Assembly (NCBI RefSeq): GCF_024746835.1 | Contig: NZ_CP080531.1 | Location: forward strand, 2,542,001-2,606,000 | Source: Mesorhizobium sp. AR02 | Lineage (GTDB): Bacteria; Pseudomonadota; Alphaproteobacteria; Rhizobiales; Rhizobiaceae | Direction: 5' to 3' | DNA: 64,000 bases | In this document: positions 43,933 to 52,949 of the stretch, piece after piece | Layout of the letters: every line of letters begins with the position of its first letter | Position numbering within the stretch: position 1 is the stretch's first letter | Notes under the pieces: model-generated | What the model saw: only the letters and a program-made list of their open reading frames with translations | What the model was told of the DNA's origin: nothing | The model's database searches: none | Translations under genes and position numbers: made by a program

Positions 43933-46305
43933 ATGAACATTCTCGACCGCTATCACGCCATGGAATACGGCCCGGCGCCGGAAGCCCGCAACGAGGCCGA
44001 TGCGTGGCTTGCCGCGCGCGATTTCGGCAAGGCGCTGTTCATCGACGGCGGCTGGGAAGCCGCGACCGGCGGCAAGACTTTCGACACCAGCGAGCCGTCC
44101 TCCGGCAAACTGCTGGCCAAAGTCTCTGACGCCAGTGCCCCCGATATCGACGCAGCGGTTGCGGCGGCCACGAAGGCGCTGCCGAAATGGAGTGTCAGTT
44201 CCGGTTACACCAGGGCAAAGGTGCTCTATGCCATCGGCCGCGCCATGCAGCGGCATCAGCGCCTGTTCGCGGTGCTGGAGTCGATCGACAATGGCAAGCC
44301 GATCCGCGAAAGCCGCGACATCGACGTGCCGCTGGCAATCCGCCATTTCATCCACCATGCCGGCTGGGCGCAGGCGCTGGATCGGGATTTCCCCGGCCAA
44401 AAGGGCGTCGGCGTCGTCGGCCAGATCATTCCGTGGAATTTCCCGCTGTTGATGCTGGCCTGGAAGATCGCGCCCGCACTTGCCGCCGGCTGCACGGTGG
44501 TGCTGAAGCCGGCCGAGTTCACGCCGCTGACAGCCATCCTGTTTGCCGAAATCTGCGAACGCGCCGGCGTGCCGAAAGGCGTCGTCAACATCGTGCAGGG
44601 CGGACCAGAAGCGGGAGCGGCCATCGTCAACCATCCCGGCATCCAGAAGATCGCCTTCACCGGTTCTTCCGAGGTCGGCAAGATTATCCGCAAGGCGACT
44701 GCCGGCTCAGGCAAGAAACTGTCGCTGGAGCTTGGCGGCAAGTCGGCCTTCATCGTTTTCGAGGACGCCGATCTCGACAGCGCCGTCGAAGGCCTGGTCG
44801 ACGGCATCTGGTTCAACCAGGGCCAGGTCTGCTGTGCCGGTTCGCGGCTCTTGGTGCAAGAAGGCATCGCCGATGCTTTGATCGCCAAGGTCAAGACGCG
44901 GATGAGCCGGCTGCGCGTCGGCAGCCCGCTCGACAAGAACACCGATATCGGCCCGCTGGTCGACGCCACACAGCTCGACCGCGTCAAGGGTCTGGTCGCC
45001 GAGGGCGCGAAACAGGGCGCCGTCTGCTGGCAGCCGGATGCGGTGCTGCCGTCCTCCGGCTACTACCATCTGCCGACGCTCGCCACTGGTGTTTCGCCGG
45101 CTAATATCCTGGCGCAAGAGGAAGTATTCGGACCGGTTCTGGCGACGATGACCTTCCGCAACACCGAGGAAGCGATCGAGCTCGCCAACAACACCCGCTA
45201 CGGCCTCGCGGCGTCCGTGTGGAGCGAGAATGTCAACCTCGCGCTCCATGTCGCGCCGCAGCTGAAGGCCGGCGTCGTCTGGGTCAACGGCACCAACATG
45301 TTCGACGCCGCCTGCGGCTTTGGCGGCTACCGCGAAAGCGGCTTCGGCCGCGAGGGTGGGCGCGAAGGCATGTTCGAATATCTCACGGCAAAACTGGCGC
45401 TCGGCCCGGTCATCAAGCCGGCGACGCTCTCGGCGCAGCCCGTCGAGCAGGCCGATGACGCGGCGATCGATCGCACGGCAAAACTGTTCATCGGCGGCAA
45501 GCAGGTGCGCCCGGACGGCAATTATTCGCTGGCCGTCGCCACCGCCAAGGGCAAGTTGGCCGGCGAGGTCGGGCTTGGCAGCCGCAAGGACATTCGTGAC
45601 GCCGTCTCTGCCGCCCGCGCCTGCAAAAGCTGGCCGGAGGCCACCGCCTACAACCGCTCCCAGGTGCTTTACTATCTGGCCGAGAACCTTTCCGGCCGCG
45701 CCGGCGAGTTTGCCGCCCGCCTGACCGAACTGACCGGCGCTACGCCCAAGGTCGCGCGGGAAGAAGTAGACCAAACTATCGAACGGCTGTTCCTCTATGC
45801 CGGCCTTGCCGACAAGTTCGAGGGCCGCGTGCACCAGCCACCGGCCCGCGCCGTGACCCTGGCGCTGCACGAGCCGGTCGGGGTCGTCGGCATCGTCGCG
45901 CCCGACGCATCGCCGCTGCTCGGGCTGATCTCGCTCATCGCGCCGGCGCTGGCCATGGGCAACACCGTCGTCGCGGTGCCGTCCGAGCGCTATCCGTTGC
46001 TGGCCACCGATCTCTACCAGGTGATCGAGTATTCCGACGTTCCGGCCGGCGCCATCAACATCGTCACCGGCCGCACGGCGGAACTAGCCGGCGTGCTGGC
46101 CAAGCATGACGATGTCGACGGGCTGTGGATATTCGCCGATGCCGAGACCTGCGCCAAGGCGGAAGCCGAGTCCATCGGCAACCTCAAGCGCGTCTGGAGC
46201 GGCAATGGCCGCGGCCTCGACTGGGCGTCCGACGAGGCGGCTGGTGACGCGTTCCTGCGCCGCGCCGTCGAGGTGAAGAACGTCTGGGTGCCCTACGGCG
46301 ACTGA
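43933..46305 (+). CDS. Tandem-domain aldehyde dehydrogenase, ALDH16 type
   Basis: A 790-residue protein with two ALDH domains. Domain 1 (about 35-465) is complete: PWNFPLLMLAWKIAPALA, FTGSSEVGK, general base Glu266 in LELGGK and nucleophile Cys300 or 301 in NQGQVCCAGSRLL. Domain 2 (about 485-790) keeps the ALDH fold outline (ALHEPVGVVGIVAPDASPLL, GAINIVTGR) but lacks the ELGGK and cysteine segments, so it is non-catalytic. This is the ALDH16 architecture, in which the second domain has a structural role. It follows deoC by 67 bases with AGGAGG upstream, so acetaldehyde or deoxyribose-derived aldehydes are likely substrates. Confidence 0.9.
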   Translation: MNILDRYHAMEYGPAPEARNEADAWLAARDFGKALFIDGGWEAATGGKTFDTSEPSSGKLLAKVSDASAPDIDAAVAAATKALPKWSVSSGYTRAKVLYAIGRAMQRHQRLFAVLESIDNGKPIRESRDIDVPLAIRHFIHHAGWAQALDRDFPGQKGVGVVGQIIPWNFPLLMLAWKIAPALAAGCTVVLKPAEFTPLTAILFAEICERAGVPKGVVNIVQGGPEAGAAIVNHPGIQKIAFTGSSEVGKIIRKATAGSGKKLSLELGGKSAFIVFEDADLDSAVEGLVDGIWFNQGQVCCAGSRLLVQEGIADALIAKVKTRMSRLRVGSPLDKNTDIGPLVDATQLDRVKGLVAEGAKQGAVCWQPDAVLPSSGYYHLPTLATGVSPANILAQEEVFGPVLATMTFRNTEEAIELANNTRYGLAASVWSENVNLALHVAPQLKAGVVWVNGTNMFDAACGFGGYRESGFGREGGREGMFEYLTAKLALGPVIKPATLSAQPVEQADDAAIDRTAKLFIGGKQVRPDGNYSLAVATAKGKLAGEVGLGSRKDIRDAVSAARACKSWPEATAYNRSQVLYYLAENLSGRAGEFAARLTELTGATPKVAREEVDQTIERLFLYAGLADKFEGRVHQPPARAVTLALHEPVGVVGIVAPDASPLLGLISLIAPALAMGNTVVAVPSERYPLLATDLYQVIEYSDVPAGAINIVTGRTAELAGVLAKHDDVDGLWIFADAETCAKAEAESIGNLKRVWSGNGRGLDWASDEAAGDAFLRRAVEVKNVWVPYGD

Positions 46306-46332
46306 CATTTCCATGCTGTCGCAATGGTGATC

Positions 46333-46357
46333 GTGTTCGGGCTTGACGCCCGGACAC
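46333..46357 (+). terminator. Hairpin after the ALDH16 gene, likely terminator
   Basis: GTGTTCGGGC-TTGAC-GCCCGGACAC forms a 10-bp stem with one G-U pair, 28 bases after the stop codon; a short T-rich run (TGTTCTTT) follows. It separates the deoC-ALDH16 unit from the SDR gene. Confidence 0.6.
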
Positions 46358-46495
46358 ATGTTCTTTAACGAGAAAAAACATCTTTATCTGTGAACTGGCT
46401 GCGACACAGGCCGCACAATCGAGCCTGACTGGCACATGACGCCTTCGCCGGTCGCCGATAAAGGCAGTTGACCCAAGCAGGCGAGGAAAAAAGGC

Positions 46496-47227
46496 ATGGC
46501 GGATCTGGCAGGCAAGGTCGTTGTCATCACGGCAGCGGCGCAAGGCATCGGCAAGGCAAGCGCTCTGGCCTTCGCCAAGGCTGGAGCCACGGTCTACGCC
46601 ACCGACATCAACGAGACGCTTCTCGCCGAACTCGCCAAGACCTCCGGGATCAAGACCCGCAAGCTGGATGTGCTGAACGACGAGGCGGTCAATGCCGCGT
46701 TTGCCGAGATCGGCCGCGTCGACGTGCTGTTCAACTGCGCCGGCTTCGTCCATTCCGGCTCGATCCTCGAGATGAAGGATGGCGATCTCGATTTCGCCCT
46801 GAACCTCAATGTGCGCGCCATGGTTCGCACCATCAAGGCCGTACTGCCCGGCATGCTGGAGCGCGGCGATGGCGCCATCATCAACATGTCCTCGCTGGCG
46901 AGCTCGACCAAGGGCGTGCCGAACCGCTTCGTCTATGGCCTGAGCAAGGCCGCGGTGATCGGCCTGACCAAGGCGGTCGCCGCCGACTATGTCGGCAAGG
47001 GCATACGCTGTAACGCCATCTGCCCCGGCACGGTCGAGAGCCCGTCGCTGCAGGACCGCATGCATGCGCAAGGTGACTACGAAGCTGCCCGCGCCGCCTT
47101 CATCGCCCGCCAGCCGATGGGACGGCTCGGCACGCCGGAGGAAATCGCCGATCTCGCCGTCTATCTGGCCGGCGCCACCTATACGTCCGGACAGGCCTAT
47201 AATATCGACGGCGGCTGGTCGATCTGA
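46496..47227 (+). CDS. Short-chain dehydrogenase, 2-keto-3-deoxy-L-fuconate dehydrogenase-like
   Basis: A 243-residue classical SDR: NAD site VITAAAQGIGKASALAF (TxxxGxG variant), NCAG, active-site Ser in NMSSLAS, YxxxK in YGLSKAAV, and NAICPGTVESPSLQDR. The stretch from RFVYGLSKAAV to QPMGRLGTPEEIA closely resembles the DHRS6/KDF dehydrogenase branch. It would oxidise 2-keto-3-deoxy-L-fuconate (or a similar sugar acid) to the 2,4-diketo form. The gene downstream encodes the matching FAH-type hydrolase 26 bases away, which supports this role. A 3-hydroxybutyrate dehydrogenase-like role is the alternative. Confidence 0.85.
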   Translation: MADLAGKVVVITAAAQGIGKASALAFAKAGATVYATDINETLLAELAKTSGIKTRKLDVLNDEAVNAAFAEIGRVDVLFNCAGFVHSGSILEMKDGDLDFALNLNVRAMVRTIKAVLPGMLERGDGAIINMSSLASSTKGVPNRFVYGLSKAAVIGLTKAVAADYVGKGIRCNAICPGTVESPSLQDRMHAQGDYEAARAAFIARQPMGRLGTPEEIADLAVYLAGATYTSGQAYNIDGGWSI

Positions 47228-47253
47228 ACCAATCTGACTGAGGAGAGCATTCT

Positions 47254-48099
47254 ATGAAACTGCTGCGCTATGGCGAGGTGGGGAGCGAACGTCCCGGCCT
47301 GCTCGATGCGGATGGAACGATCCGCGATCTCTCCGCCCATGTCGCCGACATTGCCGGCACGGTGCTTCATCCGGCCTCGCTGGAGATGCTGTCGAAGCTC
47401 GATGCGAAGTCGCTGCCGGCGGTTTCCGGCAAGCCTCGGCTCGGCGCCTGTGTCGCCGGCACCGGCAAGTTCATATGCATCGGCCTCAACTATTCCGACC
47501 ACGCCGCCGAAACCGGCGCCACCGTGCCGCCGGAGCCGATCATCTTCATGAAGGCAAGCTCGGCCATTGTCGGCCCGGACGACGACGTGCTGATCCCGCG
47601 CGGCTCTGAAAAGACCGACTGGGAAGTCGAGCTCGCCGTGGTCATCGGCAAGACGGCGAAATATGTCAGCGAAGCCGATGCGCTCGATTATGTCGCCGGC
47701 TATGCCGTTGCCCACGACGTCTCCGAGCGCGCCTTCCAGGCCGAGCGTCAGGGCCAGTGGACCAAGGGCAAGAGCTGCGACACGTTCGGCCCGACCGGCC
47801 CCTGGCTGGTGACCAAGGACGAAGTGGCCGACCCGCAGAACCTCAAGATGTGGCTGACCGTCAACGGTAAGACCATGCAGAACGGCTCGACCAAGACCAT
47901 GGTCTACGGCGTCGCTTACCTGGTGTCTTATCTCAGTCAGTTCATGTCGCTGCACCCCGGCGACATCATTTCGACAGGCACGCCGCCCGGCGTTGGGCTC
48001 GGCATGAAGCCGCCGGTGTTCTTGAAGGCCGGCGATGTGGTAGAGCTGGGCATCGAGGGCCTGGGTCAGCAGAAGCAGACGTTCAAGGCGGACGTGTAA
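47254..48099 (+). CDS. FAH-family hydrolase, 2,4-diketo-3-deoxy-L-fuconate hydrolase-like
   Basis: A 281-residue fumarylacetoacetate-hydrolase fold protein: KFICIGLNYSDHAAETGA, PIIFMKASSAIVGPDDDV, the metal ligands in TDWEVELAVVIGK and STGTPPGVGLGMKPP. It cleaves a 2,4-diketo sugar acid to pyruvate and lactate in the oxidative L-fucose route, or to pyruvate and lactate or glycolate in related routes. GAGGAG precedes the ATG. It is paired with the SDR gene; the dehydratase and lactone steps are outside this window. Similar in fold to HpaG at 15771 but clearly a separate subfamily. Confidence 0.87.
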   Translation: MKLLRYGEVGSERPGLLDADGTIRDLSAHVADIAGTVLHPASLEMLSKLDAKSLPAVSGKPRLGACVAGTGKFICIGLNYSDHAAETGATVPPEPIIFMKASSAIVGPDDDVLIPRGSEKTDWEVELAVVIGKTAKYVSEADALDYVAGYAVAHDVSERAFQAERQGQWTKGKSCDTFGPTGPWLVTKDEVADPQNLKMWLTVNGKTMQNGSTKTMVYGVAYLVSYLSQFMSLHPGDIISTGTPPGVGLGMKPPVFLKAGDVVELGIEGLGQQKQTFKADV

Positions 48100-48133
48100 A
48101 TCTGCCGAATTCCACCGCTGCAGCCCTATGAGG

Positions 48134-48261
48134 TCCCCCTCATCCGGCCGCTTCGCGGCCACCTTCTCCCCGAGGGGAGAAGAGACTGGCGCCAGCGCTC
48201 GTAGTCTCCTCTCCCCTCGAGGAGAGGTCAGCCGAGCGAAGCGGAGGCTGGGTGAGGGGGA
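48134..48261. repeat. Palindromic repeat element, family B
   Basis: The left arm (48134-48186, TCCCCCTCATCCGGCCGCTT onwards) and right arm (48203-48261, ending GGGTGAGGGGGA) are inverted with internal CTTCTCCCC/GGGGAGAAG foldbacks. It lies in the gap between the convergent FAH hydrolase and ABC ATPase genes, ending 12 bases before the ATPase stop. It can serve as a bidirectional terminator. Confidence 0.75.
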
Positions 48262-48272
48262 GCTGCGCCGCG

Positions 48273-49271
48273 CTACTTCAGCACCTTCCCATCCGCGCCA
48301 AACCGATAGGTCTTCGCCGGATCCGGCGTCGCATAGAGCGTGGCACCCGGCTCGGCGTCATAAACGCCAAAGATGCGCACCGTAATCAGCCCGGCCTTTT
48401 CGCAGTCGAGATAAAGGTTGGTGTCGGCACCAAGATGCTCGGCGTGCACGACGGTGCCCTTCCAGCTGCCCGACTTCGTGTCGACCGTCAGATGCTCCGG
48501 CCGCACGCCAATGGTCTTGGCCGTTTCGCCGAGCCTGGCACCGTCGACGAAATTCATCTTCGGGGAGCCGATGAAGCCGGCGACGAACTCGTTTGCCGGC
48601 GAATTGTAGAGCTCCATAGGGCCACCGATCTGCTCGATCCGGCCGGCATTGAGCACGACGATCTTGTCGGCCAGCGTCATCGCCTCGACCTGGTCGTGGG
48701 TGACGTAGATCATCGTTGCCTTCAGCCTGCGGTGCAGCTGCGCGATCTCCAGCCGCGTGTTGACGCGAAGTGCGGCATCGAGGTTCGACAAGGGCTCGTC
48801 GAAAAGAAACAGCTTCGGCTCGCGCACAACGGCGCGGCCGATGGCGACGCGCTGGCGCTGGCCGCCGGAGAGCTCGGCCGGCCGCCGTTCCAGATAGGGC
48901 TCCAGCGACAGCATCGACGAGGCAATGCCGATGCGGCGATCGATCTCGGCCGCCGGGGTGCCCGCCTGTTTCAGGCCGAGGCCCATATTGTTCTTCACCG
49001 TCAGATGCGGGTAGAGCGCATAGGTCTGGAACACCATGGCGATGCCGCGCTTGGCCGGCGGCGTGGCGGAGACATCCGCGCCGTCGATGACCACCCGGCC
49101 CGAGGTCGAATCCTCGAGCCCGGCAATGACCCTGAGCAAGGTCGACTTGCCGCAGCCCGACGGGCCGACGAAGACGACGAATTCGCCGTCATTCACTTCG
49201 AGGTTGATGCCCTTCAGCACCTCGACCGGCCCGAAGGCCTTCTTTACATTCTCAATCTTCAGCGAGCCCAC
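48273..49271 (-). CDS. Sugar ABC importer ATP-binding protein (UgpC/MsmK-like)
   Basis: A 332-residue CUT1-type ATPase: Walker [12 protein letters not shown]-loop [13 protein letters not shown], signature LSGGQRQR, Walker [14 protein letters not shown] and the H-loop [14 protein letters not shown]. The C-terminal 100 residues form the MalK-type regulatory TOBE/OB domain ([10 protein letters not shown]). The GTG start follows AGGAA. It is the last gene of the murQ-led importer operon and serves the permeases at 50599-52595. Confidence 0.94.
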   Translation of the reverse strand: MGSLKIENVKKAFGPVEVLKGINLEVNDGEFVVFVGPSGCGKSTLLRVIAGLEDSTSGRVVIDGADVSATPPAKRGIAMVFQTYALYPHLTVKNNMGLGLKQAGTPAAEIDRRIGIASSMLSLEPYLERRPAELSGGQRQRVAIGRAVVREPKLFLFDEPLSNLDAALRVNTRLEIAQLHRRLKATMIYVTHDQVEAMTLADKIVVLNAGRIEQIGGPMELYNSPANEFVAGFIGSPKMNFVDGARLGETAKTIGVRPEHLTVDTKSGSWKGTVVHAEHLGADTNLYLDCEKAGLITVRIFGVYDAEPGATLYATPDPAKTYRFGADGKVLK

Positions 49272-49288
49272 AATATTTGTTCCTAGCT

Positions 49289-50350
49289 CTAGAGTTTGAC
49301 GGCTGCGCCGCTGCGCACGCTCTCGTCGGCTGCGAGGCAGACGGCGAGCGATTTCACCGCGTCGTCCATGTGTTTGGTGAGATCCAGATCCTCGCGGATG
49401 GCCTTCAGCACGAAGGCCTGTTCGAGGTCGCAGAGGTCTTGGTGGCCCGGTTCGGCTGCCATCGACAGCATCTGGTCCTCCTTGACGAATTTGCCGTCCG
49501 GCCCAGTCGCGGCGCTGTGCAGGCGGATGGTCGAGGTCTTGGTGTGGGTGTCGATGTCGTCGGACTTCACGCCCTCCTTCATGACAATCGACACGCAGCC
49601 CTTCGGCGAGATGACATCCTTCACGAAGAAGGCTGTTTCGGAAATCATCGGGCCCCAGCCGGCCTCGTACCAGCCGACCGAACCGTCATCGAACAGCACC
49701 TGCAGGTGGCCGTAATTGTACATGGTGGGCGCGACCTCCTCGGTCAGCCGCACGCCCATGCCACGCACCTCGACCGGCCTGGCGTCGGTGATCTGCAGCA
49801 TGACGTCGAGATAGTGGACGCCGCAGTCGACGATCGGCGACGTCGTCTGCATCAGCTGCTTGTGCGTCTCCCAGGTATGGCCTGAGGATTGCTGGTTGAG
49901 GTTCATGCGGAAGACGTAGGGGCCGCCGAGCTTGCGCGCCTCGGCGATCAGCCTGATCCAGGACGGGTGATGGCGCAGGATGTAGCCGATCACCAGTTTT
50001 TTGCCATTGGCCTTGGCGGCCGCGACGACGCGCTTGGCGTCGGCGACCGTCGTTGCCAGCGGCTTTTCGACGAAGACGTGGCAGCCGGCTTCGAACGCCT
50101 TAACCGCATAGTCGGCATGGCTGTCGGAATAGGTGGCTATGCAGGCGACATCGGGCTTTTCGTTGCGCAAGGCCTCGTCGAAGGAACGACGGATGCCATA
50201 GCCCGACAGCCCGTCCGGCAGCGGCACGTCGGAGCGGTTGATGAGCGCGGCGATCTCGAAGCCCGGGTTGGTGTGGTACGCCAGCGCATGGCTGCGGCCC
50301 ATATTGCCGAGCCCGGCGACGACGGCACGAAGAGGCGATTTAGAGCTCAC
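49289..50350 (-). CDS. Gfo/Idh/MocA-family NAD(P)-dependent oxidoreductase
   Basis: A 353-residue protein with an N-terminal Rossmann domain ([17 protein letters not shown]), the family EKPLATT motif with catalytic-site Lys ([14 protein letters not shown]) and a C-terminal alpha/beta substrate domain ([15 protein letters not shown]). It acts on a sugar or cyclitol. The GTG start has GGAG upstream. It lies between the permease and ATPase genes of an amino-sugar importer operon, suggesting that it modifies an imported sugar or glycoside in the cytoplasm, for example by oxidation and hydrolysis as in other family members. Confidence 0.9.
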   Translation of the reverse strand: MSSKSPLRAVVAGLGNMGRSHALAYHTNPGFEIAALINRSDVPLPDGLSGYGIRRSFDEALRNEKPDVACIATYSDSHADYAVKAFEAGCHVFVEKPLATTVADAKRVVAAAKANGKKLVIGYILRHHPSWIRLIAEARKLGGPYVFRMNLNQQSSGHTWETHKQLMQTTSPIVDCGVHYLDVMLQITDARPVEVRGMGVRLTEEVAPTMYNYGHLQVLFDDGSVGWYEAGWGPMISETAFFVKDVISPKGCVSIVMKEGVKSDDIDTHTKTSTIRLHSAATGPDGKFVKEDQMLSMAAEPGHQDLCDLEQAFVLKAIREDLDLTKHMDDAVKSLAVCLAADESVRSGAAVKL

Positions 50351-50390
50351 CTAGCTACTCCAGATATTCGAGTTTCTTCTTGAGAGGGTG

Positions 50391-50568
50391 TCACCCCGCC
50401 CGGCGCTGCGCGCCGACCTCCCCATCGAGGGGAGGTAGGACGTTGGCGCGAACACCCCCACTGCCAAAGAAGCTTCTCCGAAAGGTGCCCCTTGGCGGTC
50501 GTGAATGAAGCCGCGACCTTCTACCTCCCCTTGATGGGGAGGTCGGCGCGCAGCGCCGGGTGGGGTGA
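50391..50568. repeat. Palindromic repeat element, family C
   Basis: The arms at 50391-50438 and 50521-50568 are near-perfect 48-base inverted repeats (left begins TCACCCCGCCCGGCGCTGCG, right ends CGCCGGGTGGGGTGA), each with an internal CCTCCCC...GGGGAGG foldback. It sits between the MalG-like permease and oxidoreductase genes inside an operon. The whole 248-base gap holds no gene. Confidence 0.85.
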
Positions 50569-50598
50569 AGGCTCCAGCAGAGATCTGTAGGGCTCCGC

Positions 50599-51438
50599 TC
50601 ACTTGACGGCTCCGGAGGTAATGCCGCGGATCAGCTGCCGCGAGAAGATGACGTAGAGGATCAGCACCGGCATGATCGCCAGCGAGAGTGCAGCCAGGAT
50701 GGCGTTCCAGTTGGTGACGAACTGGCCGAGGAACAATTGCGCGCCGAGCGTCACCGTCTTGGTTTCTTCCGACGGCGCCAGGATCAGCGGGAACCACAGA
50801 TCGTTCCAGATCGGGATCATGGTGAAGACGGCGACCGTCGCCATGGACGGCCTGACCAGCGGCAGCACCAGGCGGAAGAAGATGGTGTATTCGGACAGAC
50901 CATCGATGCGGCCGGCGTTCTTCAGATCGTCGGACACCTGCTTCATGAACTCCGACAGGATGAAGACGGCGAGCGGCAGGCCTTGCGCGGTGTAGACCAG
51001 GATCAGCGCCGTCAGCGTGTTGACCAGCCCGCTCGCCACCATCAATTGCAGGATGGCGACGGTGCCGAGCCGGATCGGGATCATGATGCCGAGCGCCAGA
51101 TAAAGTCCCATCAGCGTGTTGCCGCGAAAGCGGTATTCCGACAGCGAAAACGCCGCCATCGCACCGAACAAAAGCACGAAGAACAGCGAAGCGACGGTGA
51201 CGACGAGGCTGTTCTGGAAATAATGGATGAAGTCGCCCTGGCCGATGACCGTGGTGTAGCCGATCAGGTCGAAAGTCCCGGGCGTCGGCGGCGTCAGCGG
51301 CGCGCCGAAGATGCCGGCGCGGGATTTAAACGAATTCATGATCACCAGGATCACCGGAAACAGCGCGATCGCCGTATAGGTCAGCAGGATCGCGTGTGCG
51401 CCGATGGTGCGTGGGAGCGAACGGGTGGCGGTGCTCAT
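50599..51438 (-). CDS. Sugar ABC importer permease (MalG type)
   Basis: A 279-residue CUT1 permease with six helices; the first is at residues 13-34 (AHAILLTYTAIALFPVILVI). The EAA loop is degenerate at its start (DDLKNAGRIDGLSEYTIFF) but keeps the helix and the LPLVRP exit. The C-terminus SRQLIRGITSGAVK is the classic MalG-family ending. ATG 51438 follows AGGAGA; longer frames would pass through a palindromic repeat. It pairs with the MalF-type subunit at 51666-52595, separated by a 227-base gap filled by repeat family A. Confidence 0.93.
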   Translation of the reverse strand: MSTATRSLPRTIGAHAILLTYTAIALFPVILVIMNSFKSRAGIFGAPLTPPTPGTFDLIGYTTVIGQGDFIHYFQNSLVVTVASLFFVLLFGAMAAFSLSEYRFRGNTLMGLYLALGIMIPIRLGTVAILQLMVASGLVNTLTALILVYTAQGLPLAVFILSEFMKQVSDDLKNAGRIDGLSEYTIFFRLVLPLVRPSMATVAVFTMIPIWNDLWFPLILAPSEETKTVTLGAQLFLGQFVTNWNAILAALSLAIMPVLILYVIFSRQLIRGITSGAVK

Positions 51439-51484
51439 TGGGAGGTCTCCTGGACAATCGCGATCCGTGAGGTCGGCGCCCAGG

Positions 51485-51642
51485 CACCCCCCTCTGCCCT
51501 GCCGGGCATCTCCCCCGCAAGGGGGGAGATTGGCAGTTTTGGCGTTGCCGCACGTCTTGCAACGTTGGAGATTGGCGAAGGCCGAAATGACATCCGATCT
51601 CCCCCCTTGCGGGGGAGATGGCCGGCAGGCCAGAGGGGGGTG
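51485..51642. repeat. Palindromic repeat element, family A (copy 2)
   Basis: The arms at 51485-51530 (CACCCCCCTCTGCCCTGCCG onwards) and 51597-51642 are inverted and each carries an ATCTCCCCC...GGGGGAGAT foldback. The centre (about 51558-51585) reads AACGTTGGAGATTGGCGAAG, like the centre of the copy at 31284-31449. It separates the two permease genes. Confidence 0.85.
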
Positions 51643-51665
51643 TTTAGCCGTAACATATCCACCCC

Positions 51666-52595
51666 TCAGAACTGGTAACGACGCAGGCGCGTCTGGACGA
51701 GGAAGAGGTAGACGCAGACGCCGCCGAGGATGATCAGGAACATCATCGTGGCGATCGCCGCACCCATGTTGGGATCGCCGACCTGCAGCTGGAAGCCGAA
51801 GAAGGCGCGGTAAAGGAAGGTGCCGAGAATGTCGGTCGAATAATTCGGCCCGGCGAGCGCGCCTTGTGCCGTGTAGATCAGGTCGAAGGCGTTGAAATTG
51901 CCGACGAAGGTGAGGATCGAGATGATGCCGATCGACGGCAGGATCAGCGGCAGCTTGATCTTCCAGAACTGCGACAGGCCGGTGATGCCGTCGCATTCGG
52001 CCGCTTCGATCACCTCTTCGGGGATCGACAGCAGGGCGGCGTAGATCAGCATCATCGGAATGCCGACGAACTGCCAGACCGAGATCAGGCTGAGCGCGGT
52101 CAGCGCGTATTGTTCCTTGCCGAGCCATGGTGTGAATAGGCTTTTCAGCCCGACCAGGTCCATCATATGCGGCGCCACGCCCCATAGCGGCGACAGGATC
52201 AGCTTCCAGGCGAAGCCGACGATGACGAAGGACAGGATGGTCGGCACGAAGATCGCCGTGCGGTAGAAGGCCGCGAACCGGAGCCTCGGGCTGGACAGAA
52301 GCGCCGCCAGCATGACGCCGATCGGATTCTGCACCAGCATGTGGATCATGAAGAACCAGGTGTTGTTCCTGAGCGCGTTCCAGAACCCGACGGACCAGTT
52401 GGGATCGCCGAACAGGGCGCGGAAATTGTCCAACCCGACGAAGATCTGGTGCTGCTCGATGTTGCGGAACAGCGACAGCTGCAGCGTGCCGGCCAGCGGC
52501 AGGATCATGATCGCCGTGTAGACGAGCAGCGCCGGCGCCAGGAAGACGCCGATGTGCCAGCGGGTCGGTCTTTTCGGTCGTGTTTCTGCGGCCAT
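51666..52595 (-). CDS. Sugar ABC importer permease (MalF type)
   Basis: A 309-residue CUT1 permease: the first helix is FLAPALLVYTAIMILPLAGT, the EAA loop EAAECDGITGLSQFWKIKLP is intact, and the C-terminus is VQTRLRRYQF. I choose ATG 52595 (MAAETRPKRP) with GGGGA upstream; a TTG at 52652 would add 19 unconserved residues. It is the second importer gene after the binding protein and separated from it by a strong hairpin and a repeat. Confidence 0.93.
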   Translation of the reverse strand: MAAETRPKRPTRWHIGVFLAPALLVYTAIMILPLAGTLQLSLFRNIEQHQIFVGLDNFRALFGDPNWSVGFWNALRNNTWFFMIHMLVQNPIGVMLAALLSSPRLRFAAFYRTAIFVPTILSFVIVGFAWKLILSPLWGVAPHMMDLVGLKSLFTPWLGKEQYALTALSLISVWQFVGIPMMLIYAALLSIPEEVIEAAECDGITGLSQFWKIKLPLILPSIGIISILTFVGNFNAFDLIYTAQGALAGPNYSTDILGTFLYRAFFGFQLQVGDPNMGAAIATMMFLIILGGVCVYLFLVQTRLRRYQF

Positions 52596-52639
52596 GAGTT
52601 CGGTCCCCGCCGTCTCTCGGTTCCAGACGATGTTGATGC

Positions 52640-52740
52640 TAGAGCGGTTCACCGTTTCACGGAAACGCCGAGCCGCTCTATCTTTTTTGCACGCAATTCC
52701 GGACGGAAAACCGCTTCACACTTTTCCTGGAATTGCTCTA
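52640..52740. repeat. Rhizobial-type double-hairpin intergenic repeat (TAGAGC...GCTCTA)
   Basis: This 101-base element begins TAGAGCGGTTCACCG and ends with CAGGAATTGCTCTA-type sequence (GGAATTGCTCTA). It has two internal stems: AGAGCGG/CCGCTCT on the left and GCAATTCC/GGAATTGC on the right, separated by TCTTTTTTGCAC. The same pattern is, to my knowledge, widespread between genes of Mesorhizobium and related genera. It lies just upstream of the MalF-like gene. Confidence 0.8.
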
Positions 52741-52904
52741 GATGACGCCTCGATGCACGGCCCTGACATCCTTGCCGGTTTCGGCAAGAACAAAGGCCTG
52801 CGACTGATCAGCTAGCCTTTCCCCAGTGGATCAAGGGTAAGGCCGCGAGGCGGTGCCGACAATCGCTATCTGAACAGATGCACTCTGAAAAACCAGGAGT
52901 GTCC

Positions 52905-52936
52905 GGAACCGGCCAGGCATGCGCCCGGCCGGCTCC
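52905..52936 (-). terminator. Strong hairpin downstream of the binding-protein gene (partial terminator or RNA stabiliser)
   Basis: On the minus strand GGAGCCGGCCGGGC-GCAT-GCCTGGCCGGTTCC gives a 14-bp stem with two G-U pairs, 14 bases after the binding-protein stop. A GGTTTTTC run occurs 12 bases later. A hairpin here commonly keeps binding-protein mRNA more abundant than the downstream permease mRNA. Confidence 0.65.
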
Positions 52937-52949
52937 GTTGCCTGAGCTC

